A stretch of DNA of 64,000 bases from Pseudochelatococcus contaminans (GTDB lineage: Bacteria > Pseudomonadota > Alphaproteobacteria > Rhizobiales > Beijerinckiaceae). How positions within the stretch are numbered: position 1 is the first letter of the stretch; every line of letters starts with the position of its first letter. This document shows, one piece after another, positions 48,636 through 57,225 of the stretch. The position numbers and the translations under genes are program-made. Below the pieces are notes generated by a model, which did not search any database, had not been told where the DNA came from, and saw nothing but the letters and a program-made list of their open reading frames with translations. The stretch is taken from the NCBI RefSeq assembly GCF_014195635.1, contig NZ_JACICC010000010.1, positions 1-64,000 of the forward strand. Direction: 5' to 3'.

Positions 48636-49901
48636 CTACGTATTCATTGAATCGAAGAAGTCCGCATTACGGCGGGTCTGGCGCAGTTTATCGAGCAGGA
48701 ATTCCATTGCATCGACAGTGCCCATGGGATTGAGAATGCGCCGCAGCACATAAGTCTTTTTGAGGATATCCGCTGGAACCAGGAGTTCCTCCTTGCGCGT
48801 ACCGGAACGCGTGATATCGAGCGCCGGGAAAACGCGCTTGTCGGACACCTTACGGTCGAGAATAATCTCCGAGTTACCCGTGCCCTTGAACTCCTCAAAG
48901 ATCACTTCGTCCATGCGGCTGCCGGTATCGATCAGCGCGGTGGCGATGATGGTGAGCGAGCCACCTTCTTCGATATTACGCGCGGCACCGAAGAAACGCT
49001 TGGGACGTTGCAACGCGTTGGCGTCAACACCGCCGGTCAGAACCTTGCCGGAGGAGGGGACAACGGTGTTGTAAGCTCGTCCGAGACGGGTGATCGAATC
49101 GAGCAAAATAACAACGTCGCGACCATGTTCGACCAGACGTTTCGCCTTCTCGATCACCATCTCGGCCACCTGGACGTGGCGTGTTGCCGGTTCATCGAAG
49201 GTTGAGGAAATTACCTCTCCCTTCACGGAACGCTGCATGTCCGTCACTTCTTCAGGCCGCTCGTCGATGAGCAGCACGATCAGATAGCACTCGGGGTGAT
49301 TGGTCGTGATCGACTGCGCGACGTTCTGCAGCAGAACAGTCTTACCCGTGCGCGGCGGCGCGACGATCAAGGCACGTTGGCCCTTACCAATCGGCGACAC
49401 GATATCGATGACGCGGGCTGAATAGTCTTTCTTGGAGGGCTCTTCCGTCTCCAGCCGCAAACGCTCATTCGGATAGAGCGGCGTCAGATTATCGAAATGA
49501 ACCTTGTGGCGGATCTTTTCGGGATCCTCGAAATTGATCGTGTTGACCTTGAGCAAGGCGAAGTAACGTTCGCCATCCTTGGGTCCACGTATCGTGCCCT
49601 CGACGGTATCGCCGGTGCGCAGGCCAAAGCGGCGAATCTGCGAGGGGGACACGTAAATATCATCCGGACCGGCGAGATAATTGGAATCGGACGAGCGCAG
49701 AAAGCCGAAGCCGTCCTGCAGTACCTCGACAACACCTTCACCGATGATCTCGGTTTCGCTGGCAGCCAGTTGTTTCAGTATGGCGAACATCAGTTCCTGC
49801 TTGCGCATGATACTGGCGTTCTCAACCGACAATTCCTCGGCAAAAGCCAGAAGTTCCGTCGGCGTCTTGGACTTGAGGTCCTGAAGCTTAATCTCCCGCA
49901 T
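48636..49901 (-). CDS. rho: Transcription termination factor Rho
   Basis: A 421-residue hexameric RNA helicase. The N-terminal RNA-binding cold-shock-like domain contains [12 protein letters not shown]. Walker A is [13 protein letters not shown] at about residue 175-187, and the Q/R-loop region follows. The C-terminus [14 protein letters not shown] is typical. In Rhizobiales it lies near hemE/hemJ and mnmE at the origin, as here. The 220-bp leader up to hemJ may hold autoregulatory sequence; no structure stood out. Confidence 0.96.
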   Translation of the reverse strand: MREIKLQDLKSKTPTELLAFAEELSVENASIMRKQELMFAILKQLAASETEIIGEGVVEVLQDGFGFLRSSDSNYLAGPDDIYVSPSQIRRFGLRTGDTVEGTIRGPKDGERYFALLKVNTINFEDPEKIRHKVHFDNLTPLYPNERLRLETEEPSKKDYSARVIDIVSPIGKGQRALIVAPPRTGKTVLLQNVAQSITTNHPECYLIVLLIDERPEEVTDMQRSVKGEVISSTFDEPATRHVQVAEMVIEKAKRLVEHGRDVVILLDSITRLGRAYNTVVPSSGKVLTGGVDANALQRPKRFFGAARNIEEGGSLTIIATALIDTGSRMDEVIFEEFKGTGNSEIILDRKVSDKRVFPALDITRSGTRKEELLVPADILKKTYVLRRILNPMGTVDAMEFLLDKLRQTRRNADFFDSMNT

Positions 49902-50121
49902 CGGGGAAAACTCTCGATTTGATAGGGCTGACTAAAGCAGCCGAAAGATAGATATGGTGAGGTGCAGGAACGGGGCCAGTCACGATAATGGAAACATGAC
50001 GGCCATTCGTAGCGGGGCTATAACCAAGCAGCCCGCGAGCCTGCTAAAGGAAGGCGATCTACAATTAACTCTTTTCACGTCCGATGACAAGCCCCGACAC
50101 GGCGCCTATCTGTCACAGGCT

Positions 50122-50547
50122 TCAAAATGGCTTCAGGACCACCAGGATGACGATACCGACCATCAGCAGCACCGGCACCTGATGCATGATGCGGTAAAAA
50201 CGGGCAGGGCGCGGTTGCCGATCTCCAGCCAAGCGTCGCCGTTCGGCGCCGAGAAAACCATGGAAACCGGAGAGCAGAACCACGAGAAGCAGTTTGCCAT
50301 GAAGCCAGCCAGAGGAAAACCATCCACCATCGTAAGCCAGGAATAATCCGGACACCCAGGCAGCGATCATCGCCGGGGTCATAATCGAGCGGTAAAGGCG
50401 TGCCTCCATCATCCGCAATGTCGCTATGCTATCGGACCCAGGCACCGCCTGTGCATGATAGACGAAGAGGCGTGGCATGAGCAGCAACACGGCCATCCAG
50501 GCGATGATCGAGATGATATGAAACGCCGTAACCCATTCATAGAGCAT
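50122..50547 (-). CDS. hemJ: HemJ-type protoporphyrinogen IX oxidase
   Basis: A 141-residue four-helix membrane protein of the HemJ (UPF0093) family, which oxidises protoporphyrinogen IX in most alphaproteobacteria lacking HemG/HemY. The haem-ligand histidine lies in FHIISIIAWMAVLLLMPRLF, and the conserved lysine lies in LHGKLLLVVLLSGFHG. It sits between hemE and rho, a conserved alphaproteobacterial order. The start is ATG at 50547. Confidence 0.93.
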   Translation of the reverse strand: MLYEWVTAFHIISIIAWMAVLLLMPRLFVYHAQAVPGSDSIATLRMMEARLYRSIMTPAMIAAWVSGLFLAYDGGWFSSGWLHGKLLLVVLLSGFHGFLGAERRRLAGDRQPRPARFYRIMHQVPVLLMVGIVILVVLKPF

Positions 50548-50711
50548 GCCGAACCCCGATCATACCTGCGTGACGAACCGGGCCGGAATCACCTCCGGAA
50601 AACCGATATCGCACGCACTTTCTCAAACGGCTGGCATGCCCTGCAAGGATCGATTTTGAATATTTTTTGATTATAAAATTTTTCTTTATATATCAGATAG
50701 ATAAATAATAT

Positions 50712-51803
50712 TTATCCGCGAACGAGTCTGACGAGTTGCTCGACGTGCGCGATGGGAGTCGGCGGCAGGATACCATGACCGAGATTGAACACGTGCGGCC
50801 CGTCTCCTAAAGCCGCACGGATGTCCTCGACGGCGCGGGTCAGCACATCACCGCCGGCAAGAAGGGCAAGCGGATCCAGATTACCCTGCACCGGACGCAG
50901 CGGCTGAATGGTTTCGCGGGCTCGCCATGGATCGATGCTCCAATCCAGCCCCACGGCGTCGGCTATGCCGGAGCGCGCCAGTTCCTCCACACCGGTTCCC
51001 GCACCGCGTGCGAAGACAACCACAGGAACGCCGGGTCTCTTGTGAGTTACGATGTCCCTGATGCGCCGGATCGGCTCCAGCGACAGCTGCCGGAAGAGCG
51101 CTGCAGGAAGGGCGCCGGCGAAACTCTCGAAAATCTGAACCACCTGCGCACCGGCATCGATCTGGCTAAGAAGATGTGTCGCAGTTGCATCGACCAGCCG
51201 ATCGATAAGACTGTCGAACAATTCCGGATGCTCATATGCGAACAGGCGCGCCGGAGCCTGATCAGGCGTGCTTTTGCCGGCTATCATATAACTTGCCACG
51301 GTCCACGGTGCGCCGCAGAAACCGATCAGGGCAACATCCGGGCTCAGCGAAGCCCGCACAAGACTCACGGTCTCGTAGACAGGCGCAAGCTTTTCGATAT
51401 CGAGTTCCGTGGCAAGGCGGGAAAGTCCCGTTTCCGGTGTCACGGGATCGAGGCGCGGCCCTTCTCCTTCGGCAAAGGTTACGTCCTGGCCCAGCGCATC
51501 GGGCACCACAAGGATGTCGCTGAACAGGATAGCCGCATCAAAGCCAAAGCGGCGAATTGGCTGAAGAGTGACTTCGCAGGCCTTTTCCGGATCATAACAG
51601 AGATTAAGGAAAGATCCGGCTTCAGCACGTAGAGCGCGATACTCGGGGAGATAGCGTCCGGCCTGACGCATCATCCAGAGAGGCGGTGTCGCGAGAGTTT
51701 CTCCGGAGAGAGCACGCAGAAGGAGAGGTCTGTCCGCTGATACGCTGTCTCGGAGAACTTCCTTATTTGCATCATCAGACTTCGCCTGATCTCGGATTAC
51801 CAT
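50712..51803 (-). CDS. hemE: Uroporphyrinogen decarboxylase
   Basis: A 363-residue cytosolic enzyme that decarboxylates uroporphyrinogen III to coproporphyrinogen III in haem synthesis. The PPLWMMRQAGRYLPEYRALR signature is at about residues 40-59, and the second (GFCGAPWTVASYMI) near 165. ATG at 51803 has GGGAG seven bases upstream. It borders the proposed replication origin, and its promoter should lie within that region, as in Caulobacter. Confidence 0.96.
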   Translation of the reverse strand: MVIRDQAKSDDANKEVLRDSVSADRPLLLRALSGETLATPPLWMMRQAGRYLPEYRALRAEAGSFLNLCYDPEKACEVTLQPIRRFGFDAAILFSDILVVPDALGQDVTFAEGEGPRLDPVTPETGLSRLATELDIEKLAPVYETVSLVRASLSPDVALIGFCGAPWTVASYMIAGKSTPDQAPARLFAYEHPELFDSLIDRLVDATATHLLSQIDAGAQVVQIFESFAGALPAALFRQLSLEPIRRIRDIVTHKRPGVPVVVFARGAGTGVEELARSGIADAVGLDWSIDPWRARETIQPLRPVQGNLDPLALLAGGDVLTRAVEDIRAALGDGPHVFNLGHGILPPTPIAHVEQLVRLVRG

Positions 51804-51971
51804 CTATCACTCCCGCTTTGAATCAAAGAATCTTATTTTTTATGGACTCTGTTGTTCTTGTTGGCCAGCGGATTGGGGCTCTCCAACGGTGTCCACATAT
51901 CATCCCCAGATTCGCATTTTCTGAAATGGAGGGATACGGGCTTTCAGAATCGTTAACGACTACGGAATTCA

Positions 51972-51986
51972 TTAACGATTCATTAA
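51972..51986. promoter_or_regulatory. CtrA-type box in oriC
   Basis: TTAACGATTCATTAA is a perfect TTAA-N7-TTAA match to the CtrA consensus, with a GATTC methylation site in its spacer. It lies in the AT-rich part of the origin, so CtrA occupancy could restrain replication initiation or control hemE. Confidence 0.75.
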
Positions 51987-52032
51987 TATTTACCTTCTGT
52001 TAACCTTTGGCAGCAGCGACGGCCTTCGGGGT

Positions 52033-52041
52033 TTATGCACC
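52033..52041 (+). promoter_or_regulatory. DnaA-box-like site
   Basis: TTATGCACC agrees with TTWTNCACA at 8 of 9 positions. It immediately precedes the 13-bp inverted repeat. Confidence 0.5.
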
Positions 52042-52071
52042 GGCCTGAATCCGGGAGGCCGGATTCAGGCC
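52042..52071. repeat. Perfect 13-bp inverted repeat in oriC
   Basis: GGCCTGAATCCGG, a GAGG loop, then CCGGATTCAGGCC. Each arm contains one GANTC site. No U-tract follows, so it is not a standard terminator. Confidence 0.85.
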
Positions 52072-52102
52072 ACAGGGTCTGGCCTGTTGAGGGATTTCTG
52101 AT

Positions 52103-52111
52103 TCTTTCACA
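52103..52111 (+). promoter_or_regulatory. Second DnaA-box-like site
   Basis: TCTTTCACA agrees with TTWTNCACA at 8 of 9 positions. Further 7-of-9 matches are at 51889-51897, 52142-52150 and 52179-52187 (reverse). Confidence 0.45.
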
Positions 52112-52132
52112 GGGGGATAGGAGGTCCGATGG

Positions 52133-52147
52133 TTAACGATCCGTTAC
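52133..52147. promoter_or_regulatory. Near-consensus CtrA-type box
   Basis: TTAACGATCCGTTAC matches TTAA-N7-TTAA at 7 of 8 fixed positions, 161 bp from the perfect box. Confidence 0.5.
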
Positions 52148-52205
52148 ACACACCAATCGACTCCTGGCAACCGATTCTGTGGAGGAGGCTCGAAAACGGC
52201 TTCCG

Positions 52206-52221
52206 TGTTTCACGTGAATCA
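52206..52221. promoter_or_regulatory. parS-like site in oriC
   Basis: TGTTTCACGTGAATCA differs from parS at one position. The change creates a GAATC (GANTC) site within the parS sequence. Confidence 0.85.
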
Positions 52222-52385
52222 GCATGCATTCCGGAGAATCGCTACCGAAAGGGAACGATCGATCGGAACGGACAGCCTTTGACGTGAAGATCGTCGCACA
52301 CGAAGATTGATTGAGGCTGTCGTGTTTCACTCTTGCTGCGCCGATGCTACATCAGAATGCAGGCAACAGTTTTTTGGGGGATGTC

Positions 52386-53216
52386 GTGAGCCGCAATTAT
52401 TTCCATTTGCATCTGGTGTCCGATTCCACGGGTGAGACCCTTCTGGCAGTCAGCCGCGCTGTTGCCGCGCAATACGAAGGCATCTCCGCGATTGAGCATG
52501 TTTATCCGCTTGTGCGTTCGAAAACGCAGCTTGAGCGGGCGCTGGGCGCGATCATCGCCGAGCCGGGTATCGTGCTTTATACGTTGGTCAACGACGATCT
52601 GGCTGCGGAACTTGTCAGTGCTTGTTCGCAGGAGAGCATTCCCGTGCTGTCGGTGCTTGATCCGGTGGTGAATCTGTTCCGTTCGTATCTCGGGACTGAA
52701 ACCATTGATCGTCCCGGCGCGCAGCACACGGTCAACGCCGATTATTTCAAGCGTATCGATGCGATGAATTATACGCTGGCGCATGACGACGGTCAGACGG
52801 GTCCGGATCTCGACGCAGCGGATGTCATTCTCGTTGGCGTGAGCCGCACGTCGAAAACACCGACTGCAATCTATCTGGCAAACCGCGGCATCAAGACGGC
52901 CAACGTGCCGTTGATACCGGGCGTGCCGTTGCCGGAGGCTCTGGCGAATGTGCGCAATGCGCTCGTCGTCGGTCTGGTGGCCAATCCGGATCGAATTGTC
53001 CAGATCCGCCAGAACCGTCTTCTCAGTCTCAACGCGGATGACGATACATCGTATGTCGACCGTGCGGCAGTGGCAGCGGAGATTGCGGAATCGCGCAAGC
53101 TGTGTACCCGCAAGGGCTGGCCGGTCATTGACGTCACACGGCGATCGATTGAAGAAACGGCCGCGGCGATCATGGAACTGCTGCGCACGCATCGCCTGAA
53201 ATTCGTCGATATCTGA
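52386..53216 (+). CDS. DUF299 pyruvate,phosphate/water dikinase regulatory protein (PpsR-type)
   Basis: A 276-residue bifunctional kinase/pyrophosphorylase-family protein that switches PEP synthase or PPDK by ADP-dependent phosphorylation and Pi-dependent dephosphorylation. The N-terminus [14 protein letters not shown] and the P-loop-like [18 protein letters not shown] at about residue 155 are family hallmarks. GTG at 52386 is preceded by GGGGGAT; ATG at 52344 is an alternative. It is the right-hand neighbour of the origin, like RP001 homologues elsewhere. Confidence 0.92.
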   Translation: MSRNYFHLHLVSDSTGETLLAVSRAVAAQYEGISAIEHVYPLVRSKTQLERALGAIIAEPGIVLYTLVNDDLAAELVSACSQESIPVLSVLDPVVNLFRSYLGTETIDRPGAQHTVNADYFKRIDAMNYTLAHDDGQTGPDLDAADVILVGVSRTSKTPTAIYLANRGIKTANVPLIPGVPLPEALANVRNALVVGLVANPDRIVQIRQNRLLSLNADDDTSYVDRAAVAAEIAESRKLCTRKGWPVIDVTRRSIEETAAAIMELLRTHRLKFVDI

Positions 53217-53252
53217 GCAAACGGGGATACCCTCAAAAGACGGAGCACACCG

Positions 53253-53882
53253 ATGACGGAACCGAAACTGCCCCCGTTATGGATAGCGGTCGAACCGCTC
53301 ATACTAGCCTCGACGAGCAAGACACGCCGGGCAATGGTCGAGGCAGCCGGCATCTTCGCCGAGACCCGTCATCCGGGTGTCGACGAAAGGGCGCTGGAGG
53401 TGCAATTTCACGGATCTGGAGCGCCCATCGAGGATCTGGCTTTGCTTCTCGCGCGCGAGAAGGCGCTTGCGGTGAGCGCGCGTGAACCGGGAAGGCTCGT
53501 TCTGGGCGCGGATCAGACCCTCGAATGCGACGGTCGGCAATTTCATAAACCGGCAGATGTGGAAAGTGGCAAGGCACAGATTGCCGCTTTGGCCGGGCGC
53601 ACGCATCACCTGCATTCCGCAGCGGCTCTCGCTCGAGACGGGCGCATCGTTTTCGATACCGTAGCGACCGCCGATATGGTTGTCCGCCCGCTCGACGATG
53701 CATTCATCGCTCGGTACATTGAGACGGTTGGCGATGCCGTGCTGACCAGCGTCGGCGGGTATCAGATCGAGGGCGTCGGCATTCAGCTTTTCTCGCGCAT
53801 CACTGGTGATCACTTCACCATTCTTGGCCTGCCCCTTTTACCCGTGCTCGCCTATCTGCGGGCGGAAAGCTATCTGGCCTGA
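53253..53882 (+). CDS. Maf-family nucleotide pyrophosphatase
   Basis: A 209-residue Maf/YhdE/YceF-family protein that hydrolyses modified or canonical nucleoside triphosphates. LASTSKTRRAMVEAAGI matches the family's N-terminal LASxSxxRxxxL motif, and LVLGADQTLEC contains the catalytic aspartate region. It starts 36 bp after the DUF299 gene and lies 12 bp before aroE, probably co-transcribed. Substrate specificity is not evident. Confidence 0.88.
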   Translation: MTEPKLPPLWIAVEPLILASTSKTRRAMVEAAGIFAETRHPGVDERALEVQFHGSGAPIEDLALLLAREKALAVSAREPGRLVLGADQTLECDGRQFHKPADVESGKAQIAALAGRTHHLHSAAALARDGRIVFDTVATADMVVRPLDDAFIARYIETVGDAVLTSVGGYQIEGVGIQLFSRITGDHFTILGLPLLPVLAYLRAESYLA

Positions 53883-53894
53883 CAGGACGACCCC

Positions 53895-54782
53895 ATGCAG
53901 CCAACACCGTCACCGTCTTTTCCGCGTGCTTGCATCATCGGTTATCCGGCAATGCATAGCCGGTCTCCGCTCGTCCATGGTTTCTGGCTGCGGGAATATG
54001 GCTTGCCCGGTGCCTATGAATTTGCGGAAACGAAGCCGGAAGATCTACCCGCCTTTCTGCGCAGCTTACATGCCAACGGCTTCGTTGGCGGCAATGTCAC
54101 CATTCCGCACAAGGAAGCTGCGTTCGCTCTGGCCGATCAGGTGACGGAAACAGCACGCGTGCTGGAAGCCTCCAATACCTTATGGTTCACCGACGGACAG
54201 CTTTGGGCTGACAATACGGACGTGGAAGGCTTTCTCGCCAATCTCGATGCCGGTGCGCCGGGTTGGGAGACGGGTGCTCGTATTGCAACCGTGCTTGGAG
54301 CTGGCGGCGCAGCACGCGCTATCGTTTATGGGCTCCTGCGGCGGGGTGTCGAACGTGTCGTGGTGGTCAATCGCACGCCGGAACGAGTTGAGGCACTGGC
54401 TGCTCACCTTGGGCAGCATTTCGGATCTGGGCGCATCGTCGCGGCAGGGTGGGGGGATGTTGCGGCGCACTTGCCGAAGAGCAGTCTTCTCGTCAATACG
54501 ACATCTCTTGGCATGGCGCATCAGCCTCCGCTCGATATCGATATCAGCGGATTGCCGGACGATGCAGTGGTGACGGATGCGGTTTATGTCCCGTTGAAAA
54601 CACCGTTGATCGCTCTTGCCGAAAATCGTGGTCTGCGCACGGTGGGTGGTCTGGGCATGTTGTTGCATCAAGCGGTGCCGGGCTTTGAGCGCTGGTTCGG
54701 GATGCGGCCGGAAGTAACACCAGACCTGATAGCCCTCGTTGAAGCCGATATTCTGCGCGCGCATCCGGAGGTGGCACAATGA
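53895..54782 (+). CDS. aroE: Shikimate dehydrogenase
   Basis: A 295-residue NADPH-dependent enzyme of the aromatic amino-acid pathway. [17 protein letters not shown] (shikimate-binding serines), [10 protein letters not shown] (catalytic Lys), DNTDVEGF (Asp) and the dinucleotide motif [14 protein letters not shown] are all present. Its stop overlaps the coaE start by 4 bp. The aroE-coaE-dnaQ order is conserved in Rhizobiales. Confidence 0.95.
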   Translation: MQPTPSPSFPRACIIGYPAMHSRSPLVHGFWLREYGLPGAYEFAETKPEDLPAFLRSLHANGFVGGNVTIPHKEAAFALADQVTETARVLEASNTLWFTDGQLWADNTDVEGFLANLDAGAPGWETGARIATVLGAGGAARAIVYGLLRRGVERVVVVNRTPERVEALAAHLGQHFGSGRIVAAGWGDVAAHLPKSSLLVNTTSLGMAHQPPLDIDISGLPDDAVVTDAVYVPLKTPLIALAENRGLRTVGGLGMLLHQAVPGFERWFGMRPEVTPDLIALVEADILRAHPEVAQ

Positions 54783-55399
54783 CCTTCGTTCTGGGATTGA
54801 CCGGCTCCATCGGCATGGGAAAATCCACAACGGCGGAGTTCTTCCGTCAAGCCGGTGTGCCGGTGCACGATTCCGACGCGACAGTGCATGCGCTTTACGC
54901 TGGCCGGGCTGCAGCGCTCGTTGAGGCTGCATTTCCGGGTGTCGTGATTGATGGCGTTGTCGATCGCAAAAAGCTTGGTGAGCGTGTGCTTGGCAATCCG
55001 GAAGCGATGCGGAAACTTGAGGCCATCGTCCACCCGCTGGTGCGTGAAGAAGAAGAGGCGTTTCTTGAAGCCGCGCGACGTGATGGCGCGCCGCTTGTGG
55101 TGCTCGATATCCCGCTGCTGTTTGAAACTGGCGCTGAACCGCGATGCCACGGCATCGTCGTTGTATCCGCGCCGTCTGAGGTGCAACGTGCACGGGTGTT
55201 GGCTCGCCCAGGTATGACCGAAGAGCAGTTTGAGCTGATTCACGTGAAACAGATGCCGGACGCTGAAAAGCGCCGGCGCGCGGATTTCATCGTGGATAGC
55301 TCGCGTGGGCTTGATGAAGCGGAGGCACAGGTGCGCGATATTATCCGCACGATAACCAGCGATCCGCCATCGCAGTGGCAGCGATCGGACAACGTCTGA
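54779..55399 (+). CDS. coaE: Dephospho-CoA kinase
   Basis: A 206-residue P-loop kinase catalysing the last step of CoA synthesis. Walker A ([12 protein letters not shown]) is at residues 6-17. [10 protein letters not shown] and DIPLLFE are family motifs. The start overlaps aroE by 4 bp (ATGA). A parS-like site at 55236-55251 is embedded in the codons for LIHVKQ. Confidence 0.95.
   Translation: MTFVLGLTGSIGMGKSTTAEFFRQAGVPVHDSDATVHALYAGRAAALVEAAFPGVVIDGVVDRKKLGERVLGNPEAMRKLEAIVHPLVREEEEAFLEAARRDGAPLVVLDIPLLFETGAEPRCHGIVVVSAPSEVQRARVLARPGMTEEQFELIHVKQMPDAEKRRRADFIVDSSRGLDEAEAQVRDIIRTITSDPPSQWQRSDNV
55236..55251. promoter_or_regulatory. parS-like site inside coaE
   Basis: TGATTCACGTGAAACA matches parS at 15 of 16 positions, about 3 kb to the right of the proposed origin and within the coaE coding region. 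Confidence 0.82.
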
Positions 55400-55483
55400 G
55401 CCCGTCGATTTATATTTCAGATTTCGATTGAGTTTCTCCGATGATGGATCGGAGTGACTGATGCATGATAGGGATTGATTGTT

Positions 55484-56194
55484 ATGGCTGTTTCACCCGC
55501 CCGCGAAATCGTTTTTGATACGGAAACGACAGGCGTGGACCCATCCGCAGGCGACAGGGTGGTGGAAATCGGCTGTGTCGAGTTGATCAATGCGGTGCCG
55601 ACAGGCCGCACCTTTCATGCCTATATCAATCCCCAGCGCCCGATGAGCGACGGGGCCTTTCGGGTCCACGGCCTGTCAGATGCCTTCCTTGCGGATAAGC
55701 CAGTGTTCGGGCATGTCGCGAATGACTTTCGGACCTTCATAGGCGATGCGATGCTGGTAGCGCACAATGCCAGCTTCGACGCGATGTTCATCAACGCGGA
55801 ATTCAAACGTCTTGAGCTTCCGCCGCTGTCGCCGGATAAGATCATCGATACGCTCGTGCTGGCACGACGCAAGCATCCGGGCGCGCCCAACAGTCTGGAC
55901 GCACTTTGCGCGCGCTACAATATCGATAACTCAAAACGCACCAAGCATGGCGCGCTTCTCGATGCTGAAATTCTGGCGGAAGTTTATATCGAGCTGCTTG
56001 GCGGGCGGCAGGCCGATCTGGGCTTGAGCATTACGCCGGCGGGCTTCGTCAACGAGGACGGCAAACGGCCTGCGGCTCTTCCAAGGCCTGTTCCGCTGGC
56101 GTCACGCGTGACTGAAGCGGAAAAACTGGCTCATGCGGCGCTGGTGGAAAGTCTGGGCGCAAACAGCGTGTGGCAGTCAATTCTGGAAAAGTGA
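55484..56194 (+). CDS. dnaQ: DNA polymerase III epsilon subunit
   Basis: A 236-residue 3'-5' proofreading exonuclease. Exo I FDTETTGVD, exo II HNASFDAMFIN and exo III with the catalytic histidine and aspartate (HGALLDAEILAEVYIEL) are present, and a C-terminal polymerase-binding tail follows. ATG at 55484 has GGGA nine bases upstream; TTG at 55475 is less likely. It converges on secB. Confidence 0.95.
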   Translation: MAVSPAREIVFDTETTGVDPSAGDRVVEIGCVELINAVPTGRTFHAYINPQRPMSDGAFRVHGLSDAFLADKPVFGHVANDFRTFIGDAMLVAHNASFDAMFINAEFKRLELPPLSPDKIIDTLVLARRKHPGAPNSLDALCARYNIDNSKRTKHGALLDAEILAEVYIELLGGRQADLGLSITPAGFVNEDGKRPAALPRPVPLASRVTEAEKLAHAALVESLGANSVWQSILEK

Positions 56195-56202
56195 GAGAAG
56201 GA

Positions 56203-56233
56203 ACGCCGGGCGAGGTCATCCATCGCCCGGCGT
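56203..56233. terminator. Hairpin between convergent dnaQ and secB
   Basis: ACGCCGGGCGA and TCGCCCGGCGT form a perfect 11-bp stem around a 9-nt loop in the 48-bp convergent gap. No U-tract follows, so it may act as a barrier or RNA-end stabiliser. Confidence 0.65.
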
Positions 56234-56242
56234 GCAACGCAC

Positions 56243-56725
56243 TCAGGAAATCGGGCTGTTGGCCTGCTCGGTCTGCAGTTCCGCGATCTTCTGACGATAA
56301 AGCGCCGTGAAATCGATAGGATCGATGAAGAGCGGGGGGAAACCGCCGTTGCGCACTGCGTCCGCGATGATCTGACGGGCGAACGGGAACAGCAGGCGCG
56401 GGAATTCGATCATCACCGTGGGGTGAATGTGTTCGGCAGGCACGTTGCGCAGGCGGAAAACACCGCCATACACCAGCTCGAAAGCGAACAGCACTTCACC
56501 GTCCACCGTAGCCTTGCCTTCGAGCGTGAGGTCGACGACATAGTCCTCGTCGCCAATCTGGTTGCCGCCGACGTTGACCTGGATGGAGATCTCGGGCGAC
56601 TTTTCCTGCGGAGCGAGGGAACGCGGCGCATTCGGGTTCTCGAAAGAGAAATCCTTGATATATTGGGCAAGGGCGTTGAGAATCGGCCCTTCGTCGGTCT
56701 GGTTATTGGCTGCTGCGTCAGTCAT
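56243..56725 (-). CDS. secB: Protein-export chaperone SecB
   Basis: A 160-residue tetrameric cytosolic chaperone that keeps preproteins unfolded and hands them to Sec[22 protein letters not shown] and [26 protein letters not shown] are typical. The start has GGAGAAA upstream. The gene is convergent with dnaQ and divergent from timA. Confidence 0.95.
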   Translation of the reverse strand: MTDAAANNQTDEGPILNALAQYIKDFSFENPNAPRSLAPQEKSPEISIQVNVGGNQIGDEDYVVDLTLEGKATVDGEVLFAFELVYGGVFRLRNVPAEHIHPTVMIEFPRLLFPFARQIIADAVRNGGFPPLFIDPIDFTALYRQKIAELQTEQANSPIS

Positions 56726-57225
56726 TCAGATTTCTCCGCTGGATCAACGAGGGGGCCGTCACCAATCACCCCTCAACAGAAACAATGATGTGGCCTGTAA
56801 TGATATCGAACGCAAGCGGCTGATGTCTGCTGTGTGGGCCAAATATCGTGTCTTCCGGCGCGTTTTCCCCATCTCGACACCTTCCTTTGCACACCGTTGC
56901 GTAAATACCAGAGCTGTCGCGTTAAAACGGCAAGAATCTCGACCTGTCGCTGATATCGGCATGCAGTTGCCGGCAGCATTATTGGGAGCCGACATTTTTC
57001 GAATGGAACCACACCTTTCGAGGAAACATGATATAACGCATTCTTGTTCTGATTGAATGTGGATGTTACGAGCAAAGACTGCCAGATTGCCTGTCTGTTC
57101 GGATTTGCATGTGGCAGCACTTCACAGAAGCAGAGCATCGCGCAGGCAGGATAGGGCGCATGCGGCGAACGGGCAGGGTGTGCCCGTTTACTGTCAGCGA
57201 TACGAGGAAGAAAGACGACAGAGAC
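56726..57225. promoter_or_regulatory. 500-bp divergent gap between secB and timA
   Basis: Contains the secB and timA promoter regions but no supported gene on either strand. From memory, related Rhizobiales often have a short fxsA-type membrane gene here; no such hydrophobic ORF is visible. Confidence 0.4.

Larger units (their letters stand above)
51804..52385. other. Probable chromosomal replication origin (oriC)
   Basis: This 582-bp gap lies between hemE and a DUF299 gene, the position of Caulobacter Cori and related alphaproteobacterial origins. It contains 13 GANTC sites between 51820 and 52240. A perfect TTAA-N7-TTAA CtrA-type box is at 51972-51986 and a near one at 52133-52147. DnaA-box-like sequences with 8 of 9 matches to TTWTNCACA lie at 52033-52041 and 52103-52111. 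An AT-rich stretch spans 51965-52000, a perfect 13-bp inverted repeat 52042-52071, and a parS-like site 52206-52221. No ORF of coding character is present. Function is inferred from these features and synteny. Confidence 0.88.
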
